This document shows positions 7,097-15,021 of a stretch of DNA of 21,506 bases, in pieces (position 1 is the stretch's first letter; the number at the start of each line of letters is the position of its first letter). The notes beneath the pieces are model-generated. The model ran no database searches. It worked only from the letters and a program-made list of their open reading frames with translations, and was not told where the DNA came from. Source of the stretch: a virus; IMG/VR virus record IMGVR_UViG_3300027754_000501, positions 1 through 21,506 of that record; one strand, 5' to 3'. Position numbers and translations under genes: made by a program.

Positions 7097-9268
7097 TTAT
7101 AAACTCGAATTTTGTGCCCTATTTCTATCTAACGCCTGTTGGCTTGTTACTTGACCGCTAACTACGTAGGCCATTGTTGGTTGTTGTTGTAATTGCGCTA
7201 ATTGATTAATTCCGTTATTTCCCACCGTGTTAAATTGTGGCGTCATTGTCGCACCTGCACCCGTCCCACCACCACCACCAAGCCCACCACCTGAAGGCGC
7301 TGATCCACCACCCAACGAACTCAAAGCTTTTGCCGTTGCTGCAATATTTGCCGCTATTCCTATTCCGGTTGAAATATTATTTAAAGCTATTACCGGCGCG
7401 GCAGCTGCTCCACTTGTTGCGATTGCTTGCGGTGTTGCTAATGCTCCGGCGTTTGCTAATTTATTTGCTATAATCATTTTTGCAATACCAATTGCACTTT
7501 CTGCAATAACCGCCGCTTTTTGAACTCCTTTACTTTTTTCAAAAACATTTTTAATTAATTGAACGCCTTGTAACGCTACTTCAATTCCTTGATTTTGAAT
7601 AGCTTGTTTTTGTTCCGCTACGGCTTTTGCGTTTGCTATTTCTGCATCCGCTGCGATTTTATCCGCTGCCGCTTTTTCTAATTTGTATTTAGTGTTTATA
7701 GCTGCGGAATCTTTATTGAATTTGTCCGTTAATTCAGTTTGTAATATTGTGTTGTTTAATGCAGCTTCGTATTCTTTATCGTATGCAATTTGTAAATCTA
7801 AAAGGTCTTGTTCTTGTTGTGTGTTTTTTAGTTTTTGTAACGCGTACCATTGTTCGTCTTGTAATTTAATTTTTTCTTCAGTTGCTTTTGTTGCCGCGTC
7901 TTTGTCTAATTTATCATATTTATCGTTAATTGCTTTTTCATCAAATCTTTTACTATCAACTGCTTGCGCATTTAATTTAGCTAACTTATTTACTTTGTCT
8001 TTGTCGCCTGCTAATTCCTTTTCAGCGTCTTCTTTTTTGTATTTGTATTGAAGTTCTAACGCTGCCAATTCTTTTGCGCGCCCCTCTTCCATTAAGCGCA
8101 CTTTTTCTTCTTCAGTTCGTCGCGTAATATCTATTTGTTGTACTGCTGCTGAAGACGCGCTTTCAGTTGCTGCTGCGTTGTTTTGTTTCATTTGCAATAA
8201 AAAACCGTCCCTATCGCTTTGCATTTGTTTTAACCCTTGCTTTGCTTCTGCAATTGTGGCCGCGCTTTCTGCTTTAACTGCCGCAGGGTCAAATAATAAT
8301 TTACTCCCCGCGCTCGCGCCCGCTTTTGTTATTTCTGTTAATACTTCGTTAAAATCCATTGCGACAATTTTACTATACCCTAATAATTCAGCGCCTTTAT
8401 TAATTGTAGCAATAACTAAATCTAACGGTTTCATAAATATACGAAGCATAAACACGCCCATTTCGAGCGCGCCTTGTATTATCATTTTAGTTATTTTTTG
8501 ATTTCTTTCAGCTGCTTCAATTTCTAATTTTGCAACTGTTTCTAATCCTTTTATTCTAATTGCTTCGTCTTCAATAGACGTATTCATTTTATTAATTCGG
8601 ATTTGTAAAATTTCCTTTTCACTTTTACCCTGAAGTCTTAAAGCGTTTTCTTCTAATTGCGCGTTTTCATAAGATTTTTTTGAACTTGCCGCGTGTTTTT
8701 CTGCGTCTACATTTAACTTTTTTTGTTCTGCTGAAACCCCACTAACGGCCGCTTTTATATCATCCCAATAAGCTACAACCGCACCTAACGCAATAACTAA
8801 CAAACCAATTCCCGTTGCCGCTATTCCCGTTTTAATTCCACTTAACGCACTTTTTGCGGCTGCTCCTAATTGTTTAAAAGAATCCTTTGCTTCCATTAAA
8901 CCGTTAATGCCTTGCGTTAAAGCCATTACGCTTTGTACTTTTAAAAGGGCTTCTTCTACTTTGTCACTTTCTATACCTAATAAAGCCATTCCACCCGTAA
9001 ACGCTTGGAATCCATTCATTACACCGTTAACCGCGCCCTCAACCGCTTTAAATTTTGCATCAGGATTAAACGCGTCTACTAAATCTTTACTAAACCCTAT
9101 TTGATCTTTTAATTGCGCTGCTGCTTTTGCCGCGTTAATTGCTTGTTTACTTGTTTCACCGTATTGCGCGCTAACTTTTTGAAGTTCCGCAACCGCTTCT
9201 TTATACTGCGATTTTAAACTTTTGCTATTGTCTTTTATTTCTAATTCAACCGTTCTTTTTTCTGCCAT
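7097..9268 (-). CDS. Tail tape measure protein
   Basis: This 723-residue protein has the usual tape measure architecture. The N-terminal 60 residues and the middle (about 370-560) are long, charged coiled coils rich in Ala, Lys, Glu and Gln. A hydrophobic helix lies at about 147-167 (TGIAATGIGLLVIALGAVVA). The C-terminal part has IAESAIGIAKMIIANK, then Ala-rich hydrophobic stretches and a Gly-rich segment (about 658-680). Tape measures fix tail length and pass into the host envelope at infection. At roughly 1.5 angstrom per residue the length suggests a tail near 110 nm (inference). The ATG lies inside the last 28 nt of the upstream 54-aa ORF. It is followed directly by the prohead protease instead of the distal tail genes expected in lambda-like order. 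Confidence 0.9.
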   Translation of the reverse strand: MAEKRTVELEIKDNSKSLKSQYKEAVAELQKVSAQYGETSKQAINAAKAAAQLKDQIGFSKDLVDAFNPDAKFKAVEGAVNGVMNGFQAFTGGMALLGIESDKVEEALLKVQSVMALTQGINGLMEAKDSFKQLGAAAKSALSGIKTGIAATGIGLLVIALGAVVAYWDDIKAAVSGVSAEQKKLNVDAEKHAASSKKSYENAQLEENALRLQGKSEKEILQIRINKMNTSIEDEAIRIKGLETVAKLEIEAAERNQKITKMIIQGALEMGVFMLRIFMKPLDLVIATINKGAELLGYSKIVAMDFNEVLTEITKAGASAGSKLLFDPAAVKAESAATIAEAKQGLKQMQSDRDGFLLQMKQNNAAATESASSAAVQQIDITRRTEEEKVRLMEEGRAKELAALELQYKYKKEDAEKELAGDKDKVNKLAKLNAQAVDSKRFDEKAINDKYDKLDKDAATKATEEKIKLQDEQWYALQKLKNTQQEQDLLDLQIAYDKEYEAALNNTILQTELTDKFNKDSAAINTKYKLEKAAADKIAADAEIANAKAVAEQKQAIQNQGIEVALQGVQLIKNVFEKSKGVQKAAVIAESAIGIAKMIIANKLANAGALATPQAIATSGAAAAPVIALNNISTGIGIAANIAATAKALSSLGGGSAPSGGGLGGGGGTGAGATMTPQFNTVGNNGINQLAQLQQQPTMAYVVSGQVTSQQALDRNRAQNSSL

Positions 9269-9405
9269 TTGGATTTTCTTATTTCTTGTTTAAATATCTT
9301 TTTTACATTTCCTGTTAATTCGTGTTTTCCTTTTGCCACGTCCACAATTTCAGAAACACCGTAAAAATCACCGGTCTTTAATAGTTCTAAAATCAATTCT
9401 ATCAT
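9241..9405 (-). CDS. Small basic protein upstream of the tape measure (54 aa)
   Basis: An ATG at 9405 opens a 54-codon frame to a TAG at 9241-9243, starting MIELILELLKTGDFYGVSEI and ending in a strongly basic region (KKIFKQEIRKSKWQKKERLN). It overlaps the stop of the upstream tail gene as ATGA and runs 28 nt into the tape measure gene, so it fills an otherwise empty gap of about 130 nt. Good spacing and coupling on both sides argue that it is translated. I do not recognise it. The site between a large tail protein and the tape measure is where tail assembly helpers are often found, but no chaperone motif is visible. Confidence 0.6.
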   Translation of the reverse strand: MIELILELLKTGDFYGVSEIVDVAKGKHELTGNVKKIFKQEIRKSKWQKKERLN

Positions 9406-11690
9406 GCTTGTTGAATTATATATAAATAATTAATTAATGTATTTCCGTCCCTGTTATTTATTGTTATGGTAATTGTTATTGTACGTTCTATTCCCGTCGT
9501 GTTTGCCGGAATACATACCGTTACAAATCCACTTTCTGTTAAGGGGTTTGGACTCATTGTAACCCCTACCAAACTACTTGTTAAATCCGCAAATGAATTT
9601 CTTTGTATGTTAATTAAATAATCGTAACACGCCCCTAACGAACTAACCGTATTTATTGAGGGTGGATTAACCGGCCTAAAATCTAAATACAAACTAAAAT
9701 TTACTTCACCTGTTCTAAGGTTTGACTTCATGTCGTTTATTATATATCTTTTATCTCGAATAATTATACGATCATTTAAGTTTAAATTTGTCAAAAGTGA
9801 AATTGGTAAAACTGTTTTAACGTTAATTAAACGATTTTTAAGATTGTATAAATTAGTTAAATACCCAAAGTAATATATTGCAAATAAATTGTTTGCGCTT
9901 GCTACATTTAAAAGCGTGCTTTCATCCGCACTAAAATTTAAAGAATAGTTTGTACCTTGTATTATTGTATCCTGTCCGAACGGCATATAATCCGAAACGG
10001 TAACATGAGTAGTTCCATTATAGAATTTAAACGTACACGGTTTTTGATCGTACATATAAAGCAATGTAGGTTTTGGAACGTAGCTTTGGAATGTTTCGTT
10101 TAAATGGTAACCTACTTGTAAATCAGTACCCGTGAATTTATTAAATAGTAAATTTTCAAAAGGAACTTCTACGGAATATTCGCCACCGTCATAATCGTAA
10201 CTTGAATTTGTGTTACCGTAATCTCTAAAATATAAACTTTTAAAGTTTTTATTCATGAAACTTTCGCTTTCTTGATATTTAAACGAAATCTTTTTATATA
10301 ACTTAATCCGATCTACGTCAATTGAATCAATATCAGTATATTCTGTAATGTCCACAATCGCGCCGGAATTATACCACTCATCTAAAGGTTGTAAAGTAAA
10401 ATTATCTACTGACGTTCCAAAACAAGTTAGGTTAAATTCTTTTATTATTCCGGAAAGGAAATCTCCTACTTTAATTTCAGGTGCTAACGTTGCTAAATCT
10501 ACGTTTCCCGAAAATGTTTGTGTACTTGCTGTTGTGGAATACGTTGTTTGTCCAAAAGTAACAACATCGAATGCGTCGTAATAATTATATTTTTGAATAT
10601 ATCCAAAACGCGCATTAAAAGTTATGTTTTCACTTGCGCGAACTTGCGCTGTTATAGTTGATTGTAAACCATCAATATTTTGTTGACTTAAAACCGTGTA
10701 CGTAGTTGTTGTATTTCCAAATCCAGTTACAGTATTTGAATACGTGCCGTTTATAAAAATATCAATCCAATAAGTTACGGTAGCTGATGAAATGGAACTA
10801 ATCCTAATTGTAGTTTCATGAAATAAACTATTTGGAATTACATTTACACCTGAAACGCTTTCTATATAATTATAATTTAAAGCTCCATTTGTTGTATTAA
10901 AAAAAGTTGCCGCGCCTGCAGGGGAAAATGTTAAAATATCCACGTCTAAAGGGGATGTTACATAAGTTTTTTCTAATACGTTTTTTAATAATAAAAAGCA
11001 TTTTGTAAATCTTAAATCAGTTAACCACGAACCCGAAAATGTAACCCCGTATTTTGTTGCAATTGCGCTTAAAACTTTTTCTACTTTTATAGCAGGAAAT
11101 AATTCGTTGTAAAAAATAGGGTGCGCGTTTTGTGTTATATCGTAAGTTCCAACCCCACTAATTTGCCATAAATTCTTCCAACTTATTAATGGGTATCGAA
11201 CATCGTAATCTACTGCGTCGTCGGTTATTCTATTGTAAACTTCGGTTGCTGTGTATTCATGTGAATAATTGTTTAACTCTTTTACGTCGCTTAATTTATC
11301 TTCTCCAAATTTATCTTTTAAGCTTAACAAATCGCCGTAAAATGTTATTTGGTAATTATCCGCTATTCCTTTTTTTACGTTGGATTTTTCTAAACTTATT
11401 TTTCCCGTTCGAAACGGCGTTAAATCAATTTCAATATACGCTTTTCTTTTTATGCTGTGATCTACGCTTGCATCTACGTCTGATTCATAAAAGTGCTCAA
11501 ATATAGAATTATTAACGGGACTTGCTGGAACGCTAAAACTCAAACTAACATCCGTAAAAACTTTGGAAATATCTGCTATGTTTTGGATCGTCGAAGTAAC
11601 TTCTATTGTTTCGTCGTTAAATAATTCTAACTCTTTAAAATTGCCACTATCAAAAATAGGTTCTATATATATTTGTACTTTGCGCTCCAT
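9402..11690 (-). CDS. Large tail protein (distal tail / baseplate), 762 aa
   Basis: This is a 762-residue virion protein rich in Asn, Thr, Ser, Tyr and Phe with many beta strands. The N-terminal 200 residues (VQIYIEPIFDSGNFKELELF, then SLSFSVPASPVNNSIFEHFY and KISLEKSNVKKG) match large tail proteins of Bacteroidetes siphoviruses from memory; the middle and end (DRIKLYKKISFKYQESESFM, SNLRTGEVNFSLYLDFRPV) also fit. The last 80 or so residues form a separate beta domain (ACYDYLINIQRNSF, then VTVCIPANTTGIERTITITI) like an Ig-type surface domain. Its start shares 1 nt with the previous stop (TAATG). Role as distal tail, hub or receptor-facing protein is inferred from size and neighbours; the precise part is not known. 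Confidence 0.65.
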   Translation of the reverse strand: MERKVQIYIEPIFDSGNFKELELFNDETIEVTSTIQNIADISKVFTDVSLSFSVPASPVNNSIFEHFYESDVDASVDHSIKRKAYIEIDLTPFRTGKISLEKSNVKKGIADNYQITFYGDLLSLKDKFGEDKLSDVKELNNYSHEYTATEVYNRITDDAVDYDVRYPLISWKNLWQISGVGTYDITQNAHPIFYNELFPAIKVEKVLSAIATKYGVTFSGSWLTDLRFTKCFLLLKNVLEKTYVTSPLDVDILTFSPAGAATFFNTTNGALNYNYIESVSGVNVIPNSLFHETTIRISSISSATVTYWIDIFINGTYSNTVTGFGNTTTTYTVLSQQNIDGLQSTITAQVRASENITFNARFGYIQKYNYYDAFDVVTFGQTTYSTTASTQTFSGNVDLATLAPEIKVGDFLSGIIKEFNLTCFGTSVDNFTLQPLDEWYNSGAIVDITEYTDIDSIDVDRIKLYKKISFKYQESESFMNKNFKSLYFRDYGNTNSSYDYDGGEYSVEVPFENLLFNKFTGTDLQVGYHLNETFQSYVPKPTLLYMYDQKPCTFKFYNGTTHVTVSDYMPFGQDTIIQGTNYSLNFSADESTLLNVASANNLFAIYYFGYLTNLYNLKNRLINVKTVLPISLLTNLNLNDRIIIRDKRYIINDMKSNLRTGEVNFSLYLDFRPVNPPSINTVSSLGACYDYLINIQRNSFADLTSSLVGVTMSPNPLTESGFVTVCIPANTTGIERTITITITINNRDGNTLINYLYIIQQA

Positions 11691-12754
11691 TACACAACTG
11701 AATTAATTACGTCAAATGCAAATTCGAATTCTAAAGAATAATTAATCATTTTTGTATTTATGTTTTTAAATAACTCGGTGCTTTTAGAATTCAATTTAGC
11801 AGGGTAGTCGTTAATAATTATTTTTTCGCTTAACATTATTTGTCGTAATAATTCTTTGTAGTCTTCAGTTACCCAATCCGTATTTACTTTAATTGATTTT
11901 TTACCGTTGTTATTAAATACGTGTCTTTGTCCCTGAATAGTATTATAGTCGGTATTGGTTTGCATTAAATTATATTCTTCACTTTCTACGGTTAACGTGT
12001 CGTTACTCGCTGCATAAAAATATGTCCTTTGCCAGCATCCATATTTATTTACGAAATCACAAAGTACAGGATCGTATTTACAATTTTGACTTGGTATAAA
12101 TGTAGCGCTCCAAATAACGGCATCTCCCGTGTCCAAAATCTCTAAAACATTTCCACTACTGTAATAACTTGAATATACTCTTAAAACGTCTATTAAAGCG
12201 TTGTTAGTTAGTGCCTGCGTAAACACTGCACCCGTAACTAAATTTCTGTAACGTGCTTTGTAACTTGTACCCGTTTTCACCATAATAAAACCAGCGCGCC
12301 TGTTGTCAAAAACTGACGGGCTTAAACCATCGTATAAATAATTAAACGTCCCTTCGTCGTGTAAAATATCGTAATTCAAACTTGGATTAAAACCTTCTTC
12401 GTAATATCCAAAACCGTCGTAACCTTTATAATCGGTTGTGTCTAATAGCGTGTAAGTTCCTGAAACTAATTTATAGCGTTTAACTTTTACGTTTACGTAT
12501 TGCGTTGTTTGACTTGCTGTCCACGCGTTGTAAGGTTGTTGTCTTGTATTGAATGTAATATATTCTCTAATATACGGACTTATGTTATATTCTGTTTTAA
12601 TATTGTTTGTCGCTGAAATTAATTTACTTAACGTATATTGTGGGCTTGCTGGTGCGCTTCCTGTTCCGTTCCATAAAAACAATTCTATTTTACTACCCGT
12701 GTTTAAAATTTCGGCTACTGAAATAATATGCGGGCTTCGTGCAAAAATACTCAT
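11690..12754 (-). CDS. Tail structural protein, 354 aa
   Basis: The 354-residue protein begins MSIFARSPHIISVAE, followed by KIELFLWNGTGSAPASPQYT and SPYIREYI, a beta-rich pattern I know from a conserved but unnamed tail protein of Bacteroidetes phages, always beside the larger tail protein that follows here. A compact element near residues 225-247, CKYDPVLCDFVNKYGCWQRT, has three cysteines within 16 residues and an NKYG turn. The C-terminus (LSEKIIINDYPAKLNSKSTE, then INYSLEFEFAFD) also fits that group. The start overlaps the upstream stop as ATGA and the stop overlaps the next start as TAATG, so the three genes are probably coupled. Distal tail or baseplate location is inference. Confidence 0.65.
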   Translation of the reverse strand: MSIFARSPHIISVAEILNTGSKIELFLWNGTGSAPASPQYTLSKLISATNNIKTEYNISPYIREYITFNTRQQPYNAWTASQTTQYVNVKVKRYKLVSGTYTLLDTTDYKGYDGFGYYEEGFNPSLNYDILHDEGTFNYLYDGLSPSVFDNRRAGFIMVKTGTSYKARYRNLVTGAVFTQALTNNALIDVLRVYSSYYSSGNVLEILDTGDAVIWSATFIPSQNCKYDPVLCDFVNKYGCWQRTYFYAASNDTLTVESEEYNLMQTNTDYNTIQGQRHVFNNNGKKSIKVNTDWVTEDYKELLRQIMLSEKIIINDYPAKLNSKSTELFKNINTKMINYSLEFEFAFDVINSVV

Positions 12755-13320
12755 TTGATATTTTTTAAATTTGTGTCTAATATTTGCGTTAACAATTGTT
12801 CCGCGTCTAATCCGTATTTGTCAATCAAAACATCCGGCAAAGTTTTAAATGCTTTCTCGAAAGGTTTGGTAAAAAATAAACTTGGTTTAATTCCACTCAT
12901 GTAAATACTTCGCGCTAATAAAAATTTTAATGTTTTTCTACTCATGAATTTACCTTGCAAATCACGTGGTGCAATTCCTTTTCTAATTATCCATTTATCC
13001 AAACTTTTTGTTAACCCTCCTTTTGGTCCCGAACCGCTTCCAAACTTGTAAGGTGAATTAGGCGCTTTTTGTACTCCTTTGTTTTTAGATCCATTTGGTA
13101 AACCGCTTGGGTTTGCTCCTTTTACCCCCTTATCCTGAAAATTTCCGTATGGTTCCATATTGAAATAAACGCCTATTGAATTCGGCATCTGTTTTACTTC
13201 ACCTTGGATTGAATTCGAAAGTTTTCCGCTTGCGTCTTTTCCTTGACTGCGTAAATTTGCCTTTGCTTCATTTACCACAATGTCCCGAAATTTCTGTAAA
13301 GCTTTTAGTGTTTCACTCAT
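12751..13320 (-). CDS. HK97 gp10-like tail completion / head-tail joining protein
   Basis: The 189-residue protein is basic, with an N-terminal helix (LKALQKFRDIVVNEAKANLR), then a Gly/Asn/Lys-rich stretch (MEPYGNFQDKGVKGANPSG, residues about 55-100), and a helical C-terminal half containing SGIKPSLFFTKPFEKAFKTL. The helix plus YGNFQDKGVKG plus C-terminal FF.KPF pattern is that of gp10-type proteins that join the finished tail to the head; I know close relatives by sight in flavobacterial phages. The neighbours (a terminator-like protein upstream and tail structural proteins downstream) agree. It overlaps the next start as ATGA and starts inside the previous TAA (TAATG). Fairly confident of family type, less of exact role. 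Confidence 0.65.
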   Translation of the reverse strand: MSETLKALQKFRDIVVNEAKANLRSQGKDASGKLSNSIQGEVKQMPNSIGVYFNMEPYGNFQDKGVKGANPSGLPNGSKNKGVQKAPNSPYKFGSGSGPKGGLTKSLDKWIIRKGIAPRDLQGKFMSRKTLKFLLARSIYMSGIKPSLFFTKPFEKAFKTLPDVLIDKYGLDAEQLLTQILDTNLKNIK

Positions 13321-14072
13321 TAATCGTAAATTACATCTAACGTTAAACTTCCATTACAAATTGAATTGTAAAGGTTTGTTGGAATATCTAAACGAACCCT
13401 TCCATCTCCATTGTCGGAATAAGTACCGTAATTTAAAAAACAAGCGTTATTTTGTACGGGTGGATCTGCATTAAACATAGCCACTAAATCAGTTATGTTA
13501 TTTTCATTAATTCCGTAACAAACTGCTACTTGGTTACCGTCGCATAAATAACGAATAGAGTTCATAGGTGTGGTAAAATCTATTATTTGACTGTAAACCG
13601 CTTGCGTTGTAATGCTATCGCAAATTGTCATTGTGTTAGCTACTAAAACATCAAACGTCATTGTCCAACCCGCTAAATAGTTTTCAAATCGTTCCGCAAA
13701 TGGTTCGCACGTTGGGTTTCCATCCACTACAAAATTATCTGTATACAAATCACCGCGCCGTAACATTTCGTACAACCTGTTTAAAATTGCTAACTGCGTA
13801 TTTAAAACATTTTGTTCGTTATCATTTCCTATAAATAATTCAGTTACTTCGTCTTTTGAAATGTCCACAATATCCATAGCCAATAAACTAATATTGAAAC
13901 GAATTACATTAGATTCAAAAACCGCCGAATTAACCATAATATGCGCTAACGGAAATATTGTTTGTTTGCCTAAATCAACTTGAAATATATCACCGGTTGT
14001 AACCGTGTTTACGATTGCATCATTATCCAAATGATTTTTTAACGTGTCAATTATTGTGTAAAAGTTAGCCAT
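13320..14072 (-). CDS. Probable tail terminator / tail completion protein
   Basis: The 250-residue protein begins MANFYTIIDTLKNHLDNDA, then NTVTTGDIFQVDLGKQTIFP and LAHIMVNSAVFESNVIRFNI, ending its first half with SLLAMDIVDISKDE. This N-terminal region of about 150 residues has the mixed helix and strand arrangement of tail terminator proteins and is one I remember from flavobacterial phages as a conserved structural protein. The C-terminal 100 residues are a beta-rich extension with three cysteines (NPTCEPFAERF, TMTICDSITT, NACFLNYG). It overlaps the frameshifted chaperone end by 8 nt. A terminator caps the tail tube when the tape measure length is reached. The role is inferred from order and fold; a neck role cannot be excluded. 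Confidence 0.55.
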   Translation of the reverse strand: MANFYTIIDTLKNHLDNDAIVNTVTTGDIFQVDLGKQTIFPLAHIMVNSAVFESNVIRFNISLLAMDIVDISKDEVTELFIGNDNEQNVLNTQLAILNRLYEMLRRGDLYTDNFVVDGNPTCEPFAERFENYLAGWTMTFDVLVANTMTICDSITTQAVYSQIIDFTTPMNSIRYLCDGNQVAVCYGINENNITDLVAMFNADPPVQNNACFLNYGTYSDNGDGRVRLDIPTNLYNSICNGSLTLDVIYD

Positions 14073-14340
14073 GTTTTATTCTTTTGTTTAATTCGCGTTG
14101 TTCGATTTCTGTTTTTTGTCGTTCATAAGTAAGAAAGGTAAGACACTTTCGAAGTCCAAGCCTTGTAACTTCATCAAATTTGGTAACATCTCCTTGAGCA
14201 ACTGCATAGATTGAGTTATACCAACCCCACTGCTTTCCAAACTGCGTTCGTTCGCTGAAGTCATTAGTTCCGGATTCTTCAGTATCTCCATCTCCAAATA
14301 AGAAAGAGAATTGTTTACTAAGTCGTTTCCTAAAGTCCAA
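14065..14340 (-). CDS. Tail assembly chaperone, -1 frameshift extension (GT-like part)
   Basis: This 91-codon frame has no ATG at its beginning; its first codon (TTG at 14340) lies at the end of a run of nine T. It is in the -1 frame relative to the chaperone at 14088-14828, and a one-base slip on T TTT TTT joins them exactly: VFF is followed by LDFRKRLSKQ. The fusion would have about 254 residues. The extension reads like a real protein, with FGKQWGWYNSIYAVAQGDVT followed by KFDEVTRLGLRKCLTFLTYE, a pattern I know from tail chaperone extensions of Bacteroidetes phages, and a charged C-terminus. In lambda the GT extension recruits tail tube subunits to the tape measure. It overlaps the next gene by 8 nt. 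I list it as a frameshift product, not a separate gene. Confidence 0.75.
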   Translation of the reverse strand: MDFRKRLSKQFSFLFGDGDTEESGTNDFSERTQFGKQWGWYNSIYAVAQGDVTKFDEVTRLGLRKCLTFLTYERQKTEIEQRELNKRIKHG

Positions 14341-14828
14341 AAAAAAACACTTGCTGCCATTACTACGTCTAAAGGTGCAAATTTCATTAGGTCGCTAAAT
14401 TCAGCTGTTCCCGTGTATTGTATTATTTCGTATTTATCTTTACTTCGTGTTTTGATCGGCCTGTACATTACTGCCATCGCTTTGTGGAAATTATCCACGC
14501 TGGTAATATTACTTTCTAAATCTATATATTCACCAAATGTTATTTCGTCCATATTTGGAATAAATCCGAACTCCATGTTTTGAATTTTAAACGTAGGTTG
14601 AAACTTTGGTTTTTCCTGAAACAATTTATTAAAATGTAACGCCAAATCTTTAACGTCACTCCATTTTATTTTTATTACTTCTTTTAAATTTAAACCGCAA
14701 AATATTTCTATTGTTTTTTCTGCAATAAATTCTTGATCGTTTGAATTGTTAATTACCTTCATGAATTTTTGATAATTCTGCAAAGGTATTTCAGAAAGTT
14801 TTGTAGGCACGTAGATTTCCGTTTTCAT
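14088..14828 (-). CDS. Tail assembly chaperone (G-like), with -1 frameshift site
   Basis: The 246-residue product begins with ATG at 14828 (MKTEIYVPTKLSEIPLQNYQ) and contains FGEYIDLESNITSVDNFHKA and MYRPIKTRSKDKYEI, typical of phage tail assembly chaperones, which hold the tape measure and tail tube during assembly. Codon 163 ends at 14340 in a run of nine T (14339-14347 on the complementary strand). The slippery heptamer T TTT TTT is in the right phase for a -1 slip into the frame at 14065-14340. Unlike lambda G, whose zero frame stops soon after the slip site, this zero frame continues for another 83 residues (WTLGNDLVNNSLSYLEMEIL and on), so about 250 nt are coded in two frames. It lies between a 57-aa gene and the tail terminator. 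Confidence 0.75.
   Translation of the reverse strand: MKTEIYVPTKLSEIPLQNYQKFMKVINNSNDQEFIAEKTIEIFCGLNLKEVIKIKWSDVKDLALHFNKLFQEKPKFQPTFKIQNMEFGFIPNMDEITFGEYIDLESNITSVDNFHKAMAVMYRPIKTRSKDKYEIIQYTGTAEFSDLMKFAPLDVVMAASVFFWTLGNDLVNNSLSYLEMEILKNPELMTSANERSLESSGVGITQSMQLLKEMLPNLMKLQGLDFESVLPFLLMNDKKQKSNNAN
14341..14348 (-). other. Programmed -1 ribosomal frameshift site (poly-T slippery sequence)
   Basis: In the zero frame the codons are GTT TTT TTT TGG, starting at 14348. The seven bases T TTT TTT fit the X XXY YYZ rule with full re-pairing after a -1 slip. The new frame then reads TTG GAC TTT and stays open for 91 codons. I see no strong stem directly downstream, so the long U-run itself may be enough. 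Confidence 0.75.
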
Positions 14829-14838
14829 ATTGTTATAA

Positions 14839-15012
14839 CTATTTTTTTTGTTTATTGTAGTAAGTAAGTGAAATTGAATAGGCTTCGTTTAACATTACTA
14901 CGTGTTTTCTAATATTCATTGGATCGTCAAATATTATTTTAATCCGTTTACCGGTTTTATCTTGTATGTATTGCTCAACTGTGCGCACCATTACCGGTAG
15001 TTCGTCTGTCAT
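14839..15012 (-). CDS. Small protein between terminase and tail chaperone (57 aa)
   Basis: An ATG at 15012 opens a frame of 57 codons to a TAG at 14839-14841, beginning MTDELPVMVRTVEQYIQDKT and continuing GKRIKIIFDDPMNIRKHVVM. It fills nearly the whole gap between the large terminase stop (15022) and the chaperone start (14828), with 9-10 nt on each side, as expected of a real gene in a tightly packed operon. The composition is ordinary: mixed charged and hydrophobic, one probable amphipathic helix and no membrane segment or cysteine. I do not recognise the family. Position alone suggests a role in head completion or tail assembly. Confidence 0.65.
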   Translation of the reverse strand: MTDELPVMVRTVEQYIQDKTGKRIKIIFDDPMNIRKHVVMLNEAYSISLTYYNKQKK

Positions 15013-15021
15013 TTTTGTGAA

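Noticed and set aside
7227-7523. Plus-strand ORF rich in Pro and Ala
   Set aside because: It is the antisense of the Gly/Ala-rich end of the tape measure gene; no leader, and no other gene lies on the plus strand.
8178-8501. Plus-strand ORF of 107 codons with hydrophobic stretches
   Set aside because: Shadow of the tape measure coding frame; composition follows from the antisense of its Lys/Ala/Ile codons.
14065-14340. Independent gene starting at TTG 14340
   Set aside because: No leader fits, and the TTG lies at the slippery run; a -1 frameshift product explains it better.
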